Source of the DNA: Sulfurimonas sp. HSL3-1 | GTDB lineage: Bacteria > Campylobacterota > Campylobacteria > Campylobacterales > Sulfurimonadaceae | Direction of reading: 5' to 3' | Length of the DNA stretch: 64,000 nt | NCBI RefSeq assembly: GCF_039645995.1 | Contig: NZ_CP147920.1 | Location: 1,116,001 to 1,180,000 of the forward strand | In this document: positions 1 through 10,545 of the stretch, piece after piece | Layout of the letters: each line of letters starts with the position of its first letter | How positions within the stretch are numbered: position 1 is the stretch's first letter | Position numbers and translations under genes: made by a program | The notes under the pieces: generated by a model | The model's input: the letters and a program-made list of their open reading frames with translations, nothing else | Told to the model about the DNA's origin: nothing | Databases searched by the model: none

Positions 1-1364
1 GGGGGGCCGGCGTCGATGAACTGACCTGGGTCGATAGGCCGCCCGTGCATGCGGTGGAAGAGGCCTCTATGATATTAATATCACTTAATATGGTAGATGT
101 TTCCGGCCGCATAACGCCGCACGGCGAAGCGGCGCTGGCGCTTGGGCTGCATCCGCGCCTGGCCCATATGCTGCTGCGGGCCAAGGCGGAGGGGCTCGGG
201 TACGAAGCGGTACTGCTGGCGACGCTGCTGCAGGAGCGGACGGGCTTCAGCGGGACGGATCTTGCCGAAGGCGTGAGGTGGCTGGACCGTGCGCTGCAGA
301 CGGGCGAGAGCGGCCACCTGCTGCGCCATGCCGTCAACCTTCTCAAAAAGCGTACGGGCTGCGAGCGGGGCAGCAGGGTGCAAACCGGTGCGGCCGGGGT
401 GCTTGCGGCACTGGCGTATCCCGACCGCATCGCCAAGCGTCGCATGAGAGGGTCGGAGCGCTTTTTGCTGGCCAACGGCAAAGGGGCGGTGCTCGGCGAT
501 GCGACTATGTTCCTGCACGACGACTACCTAGCCGTCGCCGAAGCGGGCGGACAGGGGGAGACGCTGCGCATCTTCCACGCCGCCGCTTTATCGCAGTCTG
601 AACTGGAAGCGTGGTTCGGCGATGCCATTGTGACGGAGGAGCAAGTCGCGTGGAACGACGATTCGGGTCGCGTCGAAGCACTTCGGCTTCTGCGCCTCGG
701 TGCCTTGACACTGGAGCAGTCGCGCATCGAGAACCCTTCGCCGGCACTGGTCGCGAAGGGTGTGCTGGAAGGCATACGGCGAAGCGGACTTTCCGTCTTG
801 CCGTGGGAGAAGAAGAGCCTGTCGCTCCGCGAGCGGGTCAATTTCGTCAACCGGCATCTGCCGGGAACCTTCGAATTGATGGATGACGACACTCTGCCGA
901 AGACGCTGGAACACTGGTTGCTGCCCTACCTGGACGGGGTCCGCGACCTCAAGGGGTTGCAGAAGCTCGATATGCATTCGATCCTCTCCGCGCTGCTGGG
1001 CTGGGACGCATTGCAGAAGCTGGATGCGCTGGCACCGGAGACGGTGACGGTACCCAGCGGTTCAACCATCCGTATCGACTACGCAGACCCTGAGCAGCCC
1101 GTGCTCGCCGTGCGACTGCAGGAGGTCTTCGGCTGGGAGCGCACGCCGGCGGTGCTGGCAGGGAAAATGCCGCTGATGCTCCACCTGCTCAGCCCCGCCC
1201 AGCGTCCGGTACAGGTGACAAAGGATCTGGCGTCGTTCTGGCGGGAGGGGTATGCCGAGGTACGCAAGGAGCTGCGGGGCCGGTACAAGAAACACTACTG
1301 GCCCGAAGACCCCTACGAGGCGGTCGCGACTGCTAAGACAAAGAAGGGGATGGCGCGGGGATGA
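1..1364 (+). CDS. hrpB: ATP-dependent RNA helicase HrpB, C-terminal part (5' end outside window)
   Basis: The reading frame is open from base 3, so this is a 3' fragment and the GTG at 45 is not the true start. The first visible residues (ELTWVDRPPV) match the HrpB segment after the helicase core, followed by the winged-helix/HA2-like region. The extreme C-terminus (FWREGYAEVRKELRGRYKKH, then WPEDP) is the hallmark of the HrpB C-terminal domain. HrpB is a DEAH-box helicase; the DEAH motor itself is off the window. Stop TGA at 1362-1364. Identification is firm from the tail motif; the cellular role of HrpB in this phylum is not established. Confidence 0.9.
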   Translation, partial: GAGVDELTWVDRPPVHAVEEASMILISLNMVDVSGRITPHGEAALALGLHPRLAHMLLRAKAEGLGYEAVLLATLLQERTGFSGTDLAEGVRWLDRALQTGESGHLLRHAVNLLKKRTGCERGSRVQTGAAGVLAALAYPDRIAKRRMRGSERFLLANGKGAVLGDATMFLHDDYLAVAEAGGQGETLRIFHAAALSQSELEAWFGDAIVTEEQVAWNDDSGRVEALRLLRLGALTLEQSRIENPSPALVAKGVLEGIRRSGLSVLPWEKKSLSLRERVNFVNRHLPGTFELMDDDTLPKTLEHWLLPYLDGVRDLKGLQKLDMHSILSALLGWDALQKLDALAPETVTVPSGSTIRIDYADPEQPVLAVRLQEVFGWERTPAVLAGKMPLMLHLLSPAQRPVQVTKDLASFWREGYAEVRKELRGRYKKHYWPEDPYEAVATAKTKKGMARG

Positions 1365-1418
1365 CGTGAGCGTATTTGTGTTAGCATAGCAGCATAAAAT
1401 AATAAATAGGAATAGTTG

Positions 1419-4043
1419 ATGTTGACACTGCTTGCCATCCTGATCATCTTTTTCCTCATCCTTGATCTCTACAAGAAGAACAGAGAGCTGCGCGAACGCC
1501 TGGATGCCCTGGGGGATGAGGAGCAGTCCGCGAAGCGCGAGAAACGGGAGCGACCGCGCTCCCCGCTGGAAGAGGTGAAGAAAACGCTGGTCCCTCCTGC
1601 CATGAAAACGGTGGTACCACCGGAACAGAATGCCAAAACGGTCACCCGGCCGGAAGCGGCGCAACGCCCGGTTCGGAAGACGCCGGAAGCGGCAGGCCCG
1701 GATACCGTTCGGACCGGGGCTGCGGAACCGTCGCCGCTTGCCCAGATGATTAACCGCTTCCTCACCGGCGGCAATATGCTGGTGAAGGTCGGCGGCATCA
1801 TCTTTTTCCTGGGGCTTGTTTTCCTTGTCAAGTACGCTGCCGAGCACAACATGATCAGTATCGAAATGCGTCTGATCGGCATTGCGCTCGGTGCGCTGGG
1901 CATGACCGCTTTGGGGTGGCGGCTGCGGGAGCGGGAAGGGTATTACGGACTGGTCCTGCAGGCGCTGGGGGTCGCTTCGTTCTATCTTGTCGTCTACGCT
2001 TCGGCGAAAATGTACGGCCTGTTGACGATGCCGCAGGCCTTTGTCATTATGCTGATCGTTGTCATCTGCGGCTCGCTGCTGGCCGTGGCCCAAGATGCCG
2101 TTATCCTGGCGCTCTTTTCGATCACCGGCGGTTTCCTGGTCCCGATCCTGACCTCCGACGGCAGCGGTTCGCACATTGTGCTGTTCAGCTACTACGCCAT
2201 GCTCAACATCGGGGTCCTGCTCATCGCATGGTACCGTTCCTGGCGGGTGCTCAACATTGCCGGTTTCTTTTTTACCTTTGTTATCGCCACCGCCTGGGGC
2301 GTACTGCGGTATGACCCGGCGCTCTTCATATCGACCGAACCGTTTTTGATCTTCTTCTTCCTGCTCTACCTAGGCGTGAGCATCCTGTTTACGTCGAAGC
2401 AGCCTTTTGAGGTATGCGCCTTTATCGATTCCACGCTGGTCTTCGGGCTGCCGCTCGTCGCCTTTTCCCTGCAGGCCTCCATGGTCAAGCAGTACGAGTA
2501 CGGTGTGTTTTACAGCGCAATGGTTGTGGGAAGTCTCTACCTCACGCTTTTCCGGCTGCTGTCGCCACGGGTGAAGATGCAGATGCTGGCGGAGGCGTTC
2601 CGCGCGATCGCCGTTGTCTTCTATACGGTGGCAATCCCCTATGCGCTTGACGATCGGATGACCGGTGCACTATGGGCACTTGAAGGGGCGGCGGTGATCT
2701 GGATCTCCCTGAAGTATCGCAAACATTACGGGGTGATTTTCGGGATGGTGCTGGAGCTGGCGTCGAATGTGCTCTACCTGCTCTCCACCGTAGGCCTTTC
2801 GGCCGAATTCGCTTTTGCCAACGGGATCTTTGCCGGCTATGCCGTCGTGGTGACGGCGGCCCTCTTTACGGCCTACCGGCTCCGGGCACACCCCGGCGGC
2901 GAGCCAGGGACCCTCACGCAGGCATTCTCCATGATCTTCCTGGGGACGGGGCTGCTCATGTGGCTGCTTGCCGGTTTTCTGGAAGCCGGCCGCAGCAGCT
3001 TTGAAACGGGGAATGTGCTGCTGATCTACGCGGCATTGAGCGCCGTACTGTTTGCCGCCGCCGCCATTCGTTTCGCCTGGGCGGAACTGGGCGGGGTGTC
3101 GCAGTACTACCTGCCGTTGGGCATCGTCATCTTTGCGACGCTGCTGCAACACTTTATCGCGGCACACCCCTTCGCCGGGATCGGGAGCATCGCCATCGTT
3201 CTTTTCTTTACCGTGCATTACGGTCTGCTCTGGCGTTTCGGCTCGGACTGGAAACTGGGTGCACTTTTGCACGTTGCAGGGATGGTCCTTTTGGTGCTTA
3301 TCCTGTCACGGGAGCTTCAGTATGCCGTGGAAACATGGACGGGGATCACCGTGCTCGGTCACGGGGCATTCGGCGTGATGCCGATCCTGACACTGCTGCT
3401 TCTGGTGCAGTCTGATCGCTACTATCCCTCTCTCATCCGGGAGTACCTCACCGTCTACCGCCTGGCGGGTGGGATCGCGCTGAGCACCATTGTCGGCATC
3501 TGGGAACTGAAAATCAGCGCCCTGGACGGGGCGGTGCCGTTTATGCCCTACATTCCGCTGTTAAGCCCGCTCGATCTCCTCCAGGCGGCAGGGCTGGCCG
3601 TATTTGTATACTGGCTTTATCGTGTGGAGCGTATCACGGCCGCGGCCGACCGGTTCGCGTTCAAAGCGGCCGGTATTGCGGCGTTTCTCTTCGCGACGTT
3701 GCTCCTGGGTCGTGCGGTCCATTTTTACGGGGATGTCGGGTATACGACCTATGCCCTGGCGGCGAGCCTGCTGTTTCAGGCGTCGCTCTCGATCCTGTGG
3801 AGCTGTATGGGTATCGCCGCCATGCTTGTCGGCAAGGTGCGGGGCGAGCGTACGGTATGGCTGGCGGGGGCAGGGGTCCTTGGGGTGGTGGTACTGAAGC
3901 TCTTTCTGGTCGATCTCGCGGGGAGCGGAACGGTCGAGCGGATCGTCTCTTTCATCTCCGTCGGCGTCCTGCTGCTGCTGGTGGGGTATTTTGCGCCGAT
4001 TCCGCCGTCTAAAGACGGCGCAGCGGAACAGACAGGGGCGTGA
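1419..4043 (+). CDS. DUF2339 family multi-pass membrane protein
   Basis: About 874 residues. One hydrophobic helix at the N-terminus is followed by a charged coiled-coil stretch and a Pro/Ala-rich linker (to about residue 105). After that comes an almost continuous series of around two dozen transmembrane helices. This architecture and length fit the DUF2339 family (COG5373), whose function is unknown. An upstream in-frame TTG lies at 1416, but the ATG at 1419 has an AATAGG-type ribosome site at a better distance. The stop abuts the stop of the convergent lolA-like gene with no spacer. Function not inferred. Confidence 0.8.
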   Translation: MLTLLAILIIFFLILDLYKKNRELRERLDALGDEEQSAKREKRERPRSPLEEVKKTLVPPAMKTVVPPEQNAKTVTRPEAAQRPVRKTPEAAGPDTVRTGAAEPSPLAQMINRFLTGGNMLVKVGGIIFFLGLVFLVKYAAEHNMISIEMRLIGIALGALGMTALGWRLREREGYYGLVLQALGVASFYLVVYASAKMYGLLTMPQAFVIMLIVVICGSLLAVAQDAVILALFSITGGFLVPILTSDGSGSHIVLFSYYAMLNIGVLLIAWYRSWRVLNIAGFFFTFVIATAWGVLRYDPALFISTEPFLIFFFLLYLGVSILFTSKQPFEVCAFIDSTLVFGLPLVAFSLQASMVKQYEYGVFYSAMVVGSLYLTLFRLLSPRVKMQMLAEAFRAIAVVFYTVAIPYALDDRMTGALWALEGAAVIWISLKYRKHYGVIFGMVLELASNVLYLLSTVGLSAEFAFANGIFAGYAVVVTAALFTAYRLRAHPGGEPGTLTQAFSMIFLGTGLLMWLLAGFLEAGRSSFETGNVLLIYAALSAVLFAAAAIRFAWAELGGVSQYYLPLGIVIFATLLQHFIAAHPFAGIGSIAIVLFFTVHYGLLWRFGSDWKLGALLHVAGMVLLVLILSRELQYAVETWTGITVLGHGAFGVMPILTLLLLVQSDRYYPSLIREYLTVYRLAGGIALSTIVGIWELKISALDGAVPFMPYIPLLSPLDLLQAAGLAVFVYWLYRVERITAAADRFAFKAAGIAAFLFATLLLGRAVHFYGDVGYTTYALAASLLFQASLSILWSCMGIAAMLVGKVRGERTVWLAGAGVLGVVVLKLFLVDLAGSGTVERIVSFISVGVLLLLVGYFAPIPPSKDGAAEQTGA

Positions 4044-4559
4044 CTACTCCCGGAGCAGGTCGTAAAAGGGCGGGATCTCCGGTGTGAAGAGGGTGTCGTC
4101 GAGGTTACGGTTGATCTTCTGTTTTGAGAAGCGGATCTGGACGCTATTCTCGAAAGGGTCGTTGTAGGAGATCGCCAACGGGATGTCGTCGCGGATCTTG
4201 ATGGTGAACTGCTGGGACTTGTGGGTCGCCAGGTAGGTTTCGTCGTCGAGTTTTACAGCGTTGGCGAGGATCTTGAAAAGGTCGATCTCATCGCGGAAGG
4301 TCTTGACGATGGCCTGTTCGAGTTCCGGTTCGATGATGGTGACTTTGTGGCCGATGACGAAGACGCTCTTCTCGACGGGCTTGAAGTAGTGCCAGTGGGC
4401 CTTGTCCGGGCGCGTCGCATCGACATGCCCCTCGTAGGTAATGGTCTTGTTCGTATCGTCAACGATCTGCTGGGTAAAATCCGCGCTGAAAGAGCGGATG
4501 GAGTCGGTAAACCCGAAGAGGGCGCTAAAAGCGGCGAGCAGCAGAAAAATTGTTTTCAT
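4044..4559 (-). CDS. lolA: Outer-membrane lipoprotein carrier protein LolA
   Basis: About 171 residues with an N-terminal signal peptide (MKTIFLLLAAFSALFGF). The mature part begins with SFSADFTQQI, the typical LolA start, and continues with the beta-strand-rich half-barrel pattern (YEGHV, AHWHYFKP, VIIEPELEQA-like). LolA carries lipoproteins across the periplasm from LolCDE to the outer membrane. The start ATG at 4559 has an AAAGG site; a longer in-frame start at 4589 would put ten residues before the signal peptide and is less likely. It is divergent from secA, and a LolC/E-type permease lies just beyond secA, so both ends of the Lol route flank the Sec motor. Confidence 0.85.
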   Translation of the reverse strand: MKTIFLLLAAFSALFGFTDSIRSFSADFTQQIVDDTNKTITYEGHVDATRPDKAHWHYFKPVEKSVFVIGHKVTIIEPELEQAIVKTFRDEIDLFKILANAVKLDDETYLATHKSQQFTIKIRDDIPLAISYNDPFENSVQIRFSKQKINRNLDDTLFTPEIPPFYDLLRE

Positions 4560-4699
4560 TTGAAACCTTTTTTGCGCAATTGTAACCAAAAATGGTGACC
4601 GGACACCCCTTTACGAAACCTTTATAGAAACGATACCTTCGCTTAGTTATAATCAGCGCAAAAAAAGGGGCACTGCCGGTGCCCGGAACTAGGGAAAAG

Positions 4700-7279
4700 A
4701 TGCTGCAGACGATGATGGGCAAGGTGTTCGGCACCAAGAACGACCGGGAGCTGAAACACTACAAACGGGCACTCAAAAAGATCAATGCGCTCGAAGCGAC
4801 GTACGAAGCGATGGACGATGCGGCACTGCAGGCCGCTTTCGAAGAACTGAAAACGGCCGTGCGCGCCGAAGAGAAGAGCCTCGAAGAGGTCCTTCCCGAC
4901 TCCTTTGCCATCACGCGCGAAGCGGCCAAACGTACCCTGGGAATGCGTCACTTCGACGTCCAGATCATCGGCGGTATGGTCCTGCACGAGGGACGCATCG
5001 CCGAGATGAAGACGGGGGAAGGTAAAACCCTCGTGGCCTCGCTTCCGGTCGCGCTCAACGCGATGACGGGCAAAGGCGTCCATGTTGTCACCGTCAATGA
5101 CTACCTCGCGCAGCGCGACGCCACGGAGCTCACGCCGCTGTACGGCTTCCTGGGCTATGAGGTCGGCACGGTCCTCGAAGGGGAGTACGACCCGCAGGCC
5201 AAGCGCACGCAGTACGCCGCCGATATCACCTACGGTACGAACAACGAGTTCGGATTCGACTACCTGCGCGACAACATGAGTTTCTCCCGCGACCAGATGG
5301 TGCAGCGCGGACACCACTTCGTCATCGTCGACGAAGTAGACTCCATCCTCATCGACGAGGCGCGGACCCCGCTGATCATCTCCGGCCCGACCAACCGTAC
5401 CCTCGACAACTACGTCCGCGCCGACGAGATCGCCAAGCAGCTGACGAAAGAGACCCACTTTACCGTTGACGAAAAAGACCGCCTCGTCCTCATCACCGAA
5501 GAGGGGATCGCCAAGGCTGAGGAGCTTTTCGGCGTCGACAACCTTTACAGCCTGGAGAACTCCGCCCTGTCTCACCACCTCGACCAGGCGCTCAAGGCCA
5601 ACTACATTTTCGAGATCGACGTCGATTATGTCGTCAAGGACGGCGAAGTCGTCATCGTCGACGAATTTACGGGCCGCCTTTCCGAGGGGCGCCGCTACTC
5701 CGAGGGGCTGCACCAGGCCCTTGAGGCCAAAGAGCGTGTGCAGATCAAGGAGGAGTCGCAGACCCTCGCGGACATCACCTTCCAGAACTACTTCCGCATG
5801 TATGACAAGCTGGCGGGGATGACCGGTACGGCGCAGACGGAGGCGACGGAGTTCGCCCAGATCTACCGTCTTGACGTCGTTTCCATCCCGACAAACGTCC
5901 CGGTCGTCCGCGAAGACCTCAACGACCTGATCTATAAGACCGAACTCGAGAAGTTCCAGGCATCCATCGAGAAGATCAAGGAGCTCAACGCCAAAGGGCA
6001 GCCGGTCCTCGTGGGTACGGCCTCCATCGAGAAGTCCGAAGTGCTGCATGAGCTGCTGAAGCGCGAGAAGATCGCCCATACCGTTCTCAATGCGAAGAAG
6101 CACGCCCAGGAGGGTGAGATCATCAAGAGCGCCGGCGAAAAAGGCGCGGTCACGATCGCGACGAACATGGCCGGGCGCGGGGTCGACATCAAGGTCAGCG
6201 ACGAGATCAAGGCGATGGGCGGCCTCTACATCATCGGGACCGAGCGCCACGAGAACCGCCGTATCGACAACCAGCTGCGCGGCCGTTCCGGCCGCCAGGG
6301 CGACCCGGGGGTCAGCCAGTTTTACCTGAGCCTCGAGGACAACCTGCTGCGCATTTTCGGCTCGGACAAGATCAAAACGATCATGGAGCGCCTCGGCGTC
6401 GAGGACGGCGAGTACATCGAGTCGAAAATGGTCACCCGCGCCGTCGAGAAGGCGCAGAAGAAGGTCGAGAACCTCCACTTCGAAGGGCGGAAGCAGATCG
6501 TCGAGTACGATGACGTCGCCAACGAACAGCGCAAGATCGTCTACCGTTTCCGCAACCAGCTGCTCGACCCGGAATTCGACATCGCCGTGAAGGTCAACGA
6601 GATCCGCGAAGCGTACGTGGCGCGCGCACTGACGGAGTGCGAGATCTATGAAGGCGGGGGCCGTGAGGAGTTCGACCTCGAAAAGCTCGCAAAACTGCTG
6701 CAAGAAGAGGTCCATTTCATTGTGGAGGCTGCCGACTTCGAGGGGCTCGATTATGAAGAGCTCGCCGGGAAGCTCATCGCCGACGTCAAAGATGAGTATG
6801 ACACGAAGATGGCCGTCGTGGACGAGCCGGTCCGCCGCGACATCGAGCGCGAGATCTATCTCAAGACCCTCGATACGGCGTGGCGGGAGCACCTCTACCG
6901 CATGGATACGATGAAGACGGGTATCCGTCTGCGTGCGTACAACCAGAAAGATCCGCTTGTCGAGTATAAAAAAGAGAGTTTCAACCTCTTTACGGAGCTG
7001 ATCGAGACGATTAAGTACGACACGATCAAAACCCTGCAGATCATCCGCTTCCAGCTCCGTTCGCCGGAAGAGGAGGCCGAAGCCTTCGCCCGTGCGCAGG
7101 AGATCGAACGCAAGCAAAAAGAGATGCAGATGCAGCTCAACCGCGAAAGCGACGAAGCGGCAGACGCGCCTTCCGCGAAAAAACCGGCCCGCAACGACCC
7201 TTGTCCCTGCGGCAGCGGTAAGAAATACAAAAACTGCTGCGGACAGAGCGGACCGAAGAAGGGGGCGTTTGCCTCTTGA
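4700..7279 (+). CDS. secA: Preprotein translocase ATPase SecA
   Basis: About 859 residues, the normal SecA size. Walker A (MKTGEGKT) lies near residues 102-109 and Walker B ([16 protein letters not shown]) further on. The sequence [11 protein letters not shown] and the [10 protein letters not shown] arginine-finger block mark NBD2. The C-terminal zinc-binding SEC-C motif ([16 protein letters not shown]) is intact near residues 832-848. It drives Sec-dependent export through SecYEG. ATG at 4700 ([11 protein letters not shown]) behind AGGGA is preferred over GTG at 4679. The last bases overlap the TTG start of the permease gene, so the two are translationally coupled. Confidence 0.97.
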   Translation: MLQTMMGKVFGTKNDRELKHYKRALKKINALEATYEAMDDAALQAAFEELKTAVRAEEKSLEEVLPDSFAITREAAKRTLGMRHFDVQIIGGMVLHEGRIAEMKTGEGKTLVASLPVALNAMTGKGVHVVTVNDYLAQRDATELTPLYGFLGYEVGTVLEGEYDPQAKRTQYAADITYGTNNEFGFDYLRDNMSFSRDQMVQRGHHFVIVDEVDSILIDEARTPLIISGPTNRTLDNYVRADEIAKQLTKETHFTVDEKDRLVLITEEGIAKAEELFGVDNLYSLENSALSHHLDQALKANYIFEIDVDYVVKDGEVVIVDEFTGRLSEGRRYSEGLHQALEAKERVQIKEESQTLADITFQNYFRMYDKLAGMTGTAQTEATEFAQIYRLDVVSIPTNVPVVREDLNDLIYKTELEKFQASIEKIKELNAKGQPVLVGTASIEKSEVLHELLKREKIAHTVLNAKKHAQEGEIIKSAGEKGAVTIATNMAGRGVDIKVSDEIKAMGGLYIIGTERHENRRIDNQLRGRSGRQGDPGVSQFYLSLEDNLLRIFGSDKIKTIMERLGVEDGEYIESKMVTRAVEKAQKKVENLHFEGRKQIVEYDDVANEQRKIVYRFRNQLLDPEFDIAVKVNEIREAYVARALTECEIYEGGGREEFDLEKLAKLLQEEVHFIVEAADFEGLDYEELAGKLIADVKDEYDTKMAVVDEPVRRDIEREIYLKTLDTAWREHLYRMDTMKTGIRLRAYNQKDPLVEYKKESFNLFTELIETIKYDTIKTLQIIRFQLRSPEEEAEAFARAQEIERKQKEMQMQLNRESDEAADAPSAKKPARNDPCPCGSGKKYKNCCGQSGPKKGAFAS

Positions 7280-8484
7280 AAAAGCAGCGCGGCTTGACGA
7301 ACTACCTGTTGCGCCGCTTTCTGCGGTTTGACCGGGAGCAGCCCTTCATCTTCCTCTCCGCGATGCTCGCTTTCCTGGGCATCATGCTCGGCGTCATGGT
7401 CCTTATCATCGCCATGGCGCTGATGAACGGTTTCGACAACGAGTTCAAGAAAAAACTCACGATCATGAACTACCCCCTGACCATCGTGCCGCGCTTTTAC
7501 GGCAGCGTGAACAGCGAGCTGCTGATGCGGCTCGAGCAGGAGTTCCCGCAGCTCAAGTTCAGCCCCTACGTCGCGGCTTCCGTTATCGCCCGCAGCGGCT
7601 CGCAGCTGGAGGGAGGCTACCTCTTCGGCGTGGACTTCAAAGCGGAACGAGAGGTCAACCCGGTCGTCGCGAAGGGACTCGAGACGTTGCCGGAAGGGAA
7701 CTTCAAGGTCCTCGTCGGCGAAGCGCTGCTCGAAGCGTTCGCCCTCGGCGAGGGGGATCGTCTGATGTACATCTTCACCCAGATCGAACCGGGCGGGCTG
7801 GCGGTGACGCCGAAGCTCAAGCGTTTCGTCATTGCTGGGAGTTTCGATTCGGGCCTGAGCGCCTATGACAAGGCCTACAGCTACACCGACCTGCACTCGC
7901 TGCAGACGATCATGCACCTGCCCGATAACGTCTATGACGGCATTCACATTATGACCGATGACCCCCAGAAGGTGATAGAAGAGGTCCGTTCGGTCCTGCC
8001 CGAAGGCGTGCGCATCAAGGGGTGGTGGGAAGACAACGTTAACTTTTTTGCGGCGCTGGAGCTGGAAAAACGTTCGCTCTTTATCGTGCTGATGCTTATC
8101 ATCCTGATCGCGGCCGTCAACATTATCTCGTCGCTGCTGATGACGGTGATGAACCGCCGCAGCGAGATCGCGCTGCTGATCTCGCTGGGGGCCTCCCCGG
8201 CACAGATCAAGAAGCTCTTTTTGAAACTGGGCGTCGTCATCGGCATCGGGGGGATCGCCACCGGGGCCATTCTCGGGCTTTCGGGCGTATGGGTACTGCA
8301 GACCTTCGACATCATCACGCTGCCCAAACACGTCTACCCGACGGCCCGCCTGGCGCTGGACCTCTCCTGGCAGGATTTCGTCTCCATCCTCGGCGGGGCC
8401 TTTGCCATCGTCGTCCTCTCTTCGTGGTACCCGGCGAAGAAAGCCAGTGAGGTCGACGTCCTCACCGTGCTGCGCAACGAATAG
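7276..8484 (+). CDS. LolC/LolE-type lipoprotein-releasing ABC permease (FtsX family)
   Basis: About 402 residues starting with TTG at 7276, which overlaps the secA stop (TTGA). One N-terminal membrane helix (residues about 30-50) is followed by a large periplasmic domain. Three C-terminal helices carry the FtsX-fold signatures ([20 protein letters not shown] and [14 protein letters not shown]). This is the MacB/FtsX permease topology of LolC and LolE. Together with the nearby lolA it suggests lipoprotein release from the inner membrane. The cognate ATPase (LolD) is not in the window, so LolC versus LolE, or a homodimeric LolF-like role, cannot be decided. Confidence 0.85.
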   Translation: MKKQRGLTNYLLRRFLRFDREQPFIFLSAMLAFLGIMLGVMVLIIAMALMNGFDNEFKKKLTIMNYPLTIVPRFYGSVNSELLMRLEQEFPQLKFSPYVAASVIARSGSQLEGGYLFGVDFKAEREVNPVVAKGLETLPEGNFKVLVGEALLEAFALGEGDRLMYIFTQIEPGGLAVTPKLKRFVIAGSFDSGLSAYDKAYSYTDLHSLQTIMHLPDNVYDGIHIMTDDPQKVIEEVRSVLPEGVRIKGWWEDNVNFFAALELEKRSLFIVLMLIILIAAVNIISSLLMTVMNRRSEIALLISLGASPAQIKKLFLKLGVVIGIGGIATGAILGLSGVWVLQTFDIITLPKHVYPTARLALDLSWQDFVSILGGAFAIVVLSSWYPAKKASEVDVLTVLRNE

Positions 8485-8547
8485 GGTTGCGCCCCGGCAC
8501 CTCTTTCTCCCTTTCATCCCTCCAAACCAAGACAAAATTGTTACACA

Positions 8548-8639
8548 GATAATAATATTATCGATAATCACTATCAAATTAAAGCTTCTTTGAAGAATAT
8601 CTTTTGCATACTATCAAAACGATTATGATTATCAATAAT
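8548..8639 (+). promoter_or_regulatory. Fur-like operator region upstream of cytochrome c peroxidase
   Basis: Two AT-rich palindromic blocks lie in the leader: GATAATAATATTATC followed by GATAATCACTATC (8548-8575), and GATTATGATTATCAATAAT (8621-8639). Counted by eye, the second block matches the classical 19-bp Fur box at 14 of 19 positions and sits directly before the GGAG ribosome site. The region stands out from the GC-rich surroundings. Iron (Fur) or peroxide (PerR) control of the downstream peroxidase is an inference; Campylobacterota Fur sites deviate from the enterobacterial consensus. Confidence 0.5.
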
Positions 8640-8648
8640 GGAGTCAAG

Positions 8649-9821
8649 ATGAAAATACGAACGTTTACGGGACTTGGAATCCTGCTGGTGCTGCTCGGCG
8701 GCTGTAACGAATCGAACGAGAGCGGTCTCGATCCGCAGAAGGTGGCATTAGGCGAGGCGTTTTTTAATGATACGAACCTCTCAAACACGGGGAATCAGGC
8801 CTGCGCCTCCTGCCATGACGCGGGACGCGCCTTCAGCGAACCGCGCACGGTAACGGCCCAGAACGATTTCGGGGCCGTCTCCATCGGCGATGATAACCTT
8901 TCGATCGGCGACCGCAACGCGCCGACGGCGATGTACGCGGCGTTTTTCCCGGCGTTTCATTTCGATGACGAGGCGGGCGAGGGCGAAGGGAGCGGCGGCC
9001 TTTGGCTGGGAGGCCAGTTCCATGACGGCCGTGCCGCAGACCTCAAAGCACAGGCGAAGGGGCCGTTTTTGAACCCCGTCGAGATGCAGATGCCCGATTT
9101 TAACAGTGTCGTGGCACGGGTGAAGGCGAACCCATCTTATGTTTCGGAGTTGACGGCTCTTTACGGCGACAGCGTCTTCGACGATGATGCCGCGGCCTAC
9201 GACGCGATAGGCGATGCGATCGCCACTTTTGAGAAGAGCGACGTCTTCGCGCCGTTTGATTCGAAATACGACCGCTGGCTCAAAGGCGAAGCGGAGCTGA
9301 CGGCGCTGGAACGCCAAGGGCTGGAGATGTTTGTACGCGCAGACAAAGGCAATTGCGCCGCCTGCCACCCCAACGTCGGGACCGGCGGCGCGCCGGCGCT
9401 CTTTACCGATGCGACCTTCGACAACCTGGGGGTTCCCGTCAATGAAGCGGTCCGCAGCAACCCAAACAATCCGCTCAGCGCCGTGGCGGATTACCGCGAC
9501 CTGGGCCTGGGGGAGACGACGGGCGACCCCTCCCTCGATGGTGCGTTCAAAGTGGCGACGCTGCGCAACATCGCGGTGACGGGACCCTACATGCATAACG
9601 GCGTCTTCAAAACCCTCAAAGCGGTGGTGCACTTCTACAATACCCGTGACGTGACCGGTGCGCTCAACCCGGAGACGGGCCTGCCGTGGCGCACGCCGGA
9701 GGTGCCCGAAACGATCAATGTCGACGAGCTCGGCAACCTTGGGCTGAGCGACGAGGAGGAGGATGCCATCGTCGCCTTCCTCAAAACCCTGACAGACGCC
9801 CGTTACGAATCGCTGCCGTAG
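8649..9821 (+). CDS. Di-haem cytochrome c peroxidase (MauG/CcpA family) lipoprotein
   Basis: About 390 residues. The signal sequence ends in a lipobox (LLGGC, Cys19), so a lipid-anchored periplasmic enzyme is predicted. Two haem c sites are visible: CASCH (52-56) and CAACH (236-240). The second is followed by the TDATFDNLGVPV block and by GPYMHNGVFKTLKAVVHFYN, typical of the CCP/MauG family. The family reduces hydrogen peroxide with electrons from c-type cytochromes; some members instead oxidise other substrates. ATG at 8649 with GGAG eight bases upstream. Fur-like boxes precede it. The gene stands alone. Confidence 0.9.
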   Translation: MKIRTFTGLGILLVLLGGCNESNESGLDPQKVALGEAFFNDTNLSNTGNQACASCHDAGRAFSEPRTVTAQNDFGAVSIGDDNLSIGDRNAPTAMYAAFFPAFHFDDEAGEGEGSGGLWLGGQFHDGRAADLKAQAKGPFLNPVEMQMPDFNSVVARVKANPSYVSELTALYGDSVFDDDAAAYDAIGDAIATFEKSDVFAPFDSKYDRWLKGEAELTALERQGLEMFVRADKGNCAACHPNVGTGGAPALFTDATFDNLGVPVNEAVRSNPNNPLSAVADYRDLGLGETTGDPSLDGAFKVATLRNIAVTGPYMHNGVFKTLKAVVHFYNTRDVTGALNPETGLPWRTPEVPETINVDELGNLGLSDEEEDAIVAFLKTLTDARYESLP

Positions 9822-9876
9822 CGATTGATTCGGTCCCGCCATTGCGCTATACTATCCAGAAAACAATGGAGGGGCC

Positions 9877-10101
9877 ATGTCCGTAGAGGGGCTGATGCTG
9901 AGTGCCGCCGCGCTGTTGCTGATCGTGACGGCGGGGCTTTTTTACCTTATTGTACGGCGGATCGGGCGTGCCCAGCGCGATGACAACGCCCGGATGGACA
10001 AACTCAGCGAATCGCTGATGGAGAAACTCGAATCCCAGTCACTTTCCGAAGAGCAGAAGGCGAAGATCGCCGAAGCGCTCAAAGAGATAAGAGAGCGTTG
10101 A
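9877..10101 (+). CDS. Small single-span membrane protein, unknown function
   Basis: 74 residues with one N-terminal membrane helix (residues about 5-27) and a charged, helical C-terminal tail (KLSESLMEKLESQSLSEEQK). A strong GGAGGGG ribosome site precedes the ATG at 9877, which supports real expression. No family recognised. It converges on a membrane-protein gene on the opposite strand. Confidence 0.65.
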   Translation: MSVEGLMLSAAALLLIVTAGLFYLIVRRIGRAQRDDNARMDKLSESLMEKLESQSLSEEQKAKIAEALKEIRER

Positions 10102-10105
10102 CCTT

Positions 10106-10492
10106 TTAAAGGATCGCCCACAGCACCAGCGGCGGGTAGACGGCGTAGCCTGCGTAGGGCATCCACCTTCCCAGCGGCATAATAAGCATCTCCTGCAGCG
10201 GTGCGGAGACCTCTCTTTTTTCAAACACCTGTTGCATCAGGACGATCTTTGTCGCGATATCGACCGTTTTGATAAAGAGGAGCATGACGGCGGGCAGCGC
10301 CATCCGCGTCTCCAGGATCAGCCAGATGGCAAAGTAGTAGGTGGGGTGCAGCAGGAAGAAGTAGAAAATGCTTCTGTCATAGCGGCGCCGGATGCGTATA
10401 AGCATCTCCAGCATCGTCGGCGCCTTCTGCCAGGCGATCTCGAACCCTTCGAGGAGAAGATAAAAAACCGTTACCGCGACAATGCTCTCCAT
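10106..10492 (-). CDS. Multi-pass membrane protein, unknown function
   Basis: 128 residues with about three to four hydrophobic segments (MESIVAVTVFYLLLEGF; YFFLLHPTYYFAIWLIL; ALPAVMLLFIKTVDIATKI; YAGYAVYPPLVLWAIL). Basic residues (RIRRRYDR) lie between the first two. No catalytic motif and no recognised family. It is divergently oriented from the DUF695-RraB gene. Confidence 0.65.
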   Translation of the reverse strand: MESIVAVTVFYLLLEGFEIAWQKAPTMLEMLIRIRRRYDRSIFYFFLLHPTYYFAIWLILETRMALPAVMLLFIKTVDIATKIVLMQQVFEKREVSAPLQEMLIMPLGRWMPYAGYAVYPPLVLWAIL

Positions 10493-10545
10493 CTATTCCT
10501 TCCCCAATCTTTGTTAAAATAGCGCCATTATACCAAGGGCAGTGC

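Noticed and set aside
4643-7117. Long minus-strand open frame of 824 codons opposite secA
   Set aside because: It mirrors secA exactly in extent, has no motif and is rich in Leu/Val/Asp runs typical of the antisense of GC-rich coding DNA.
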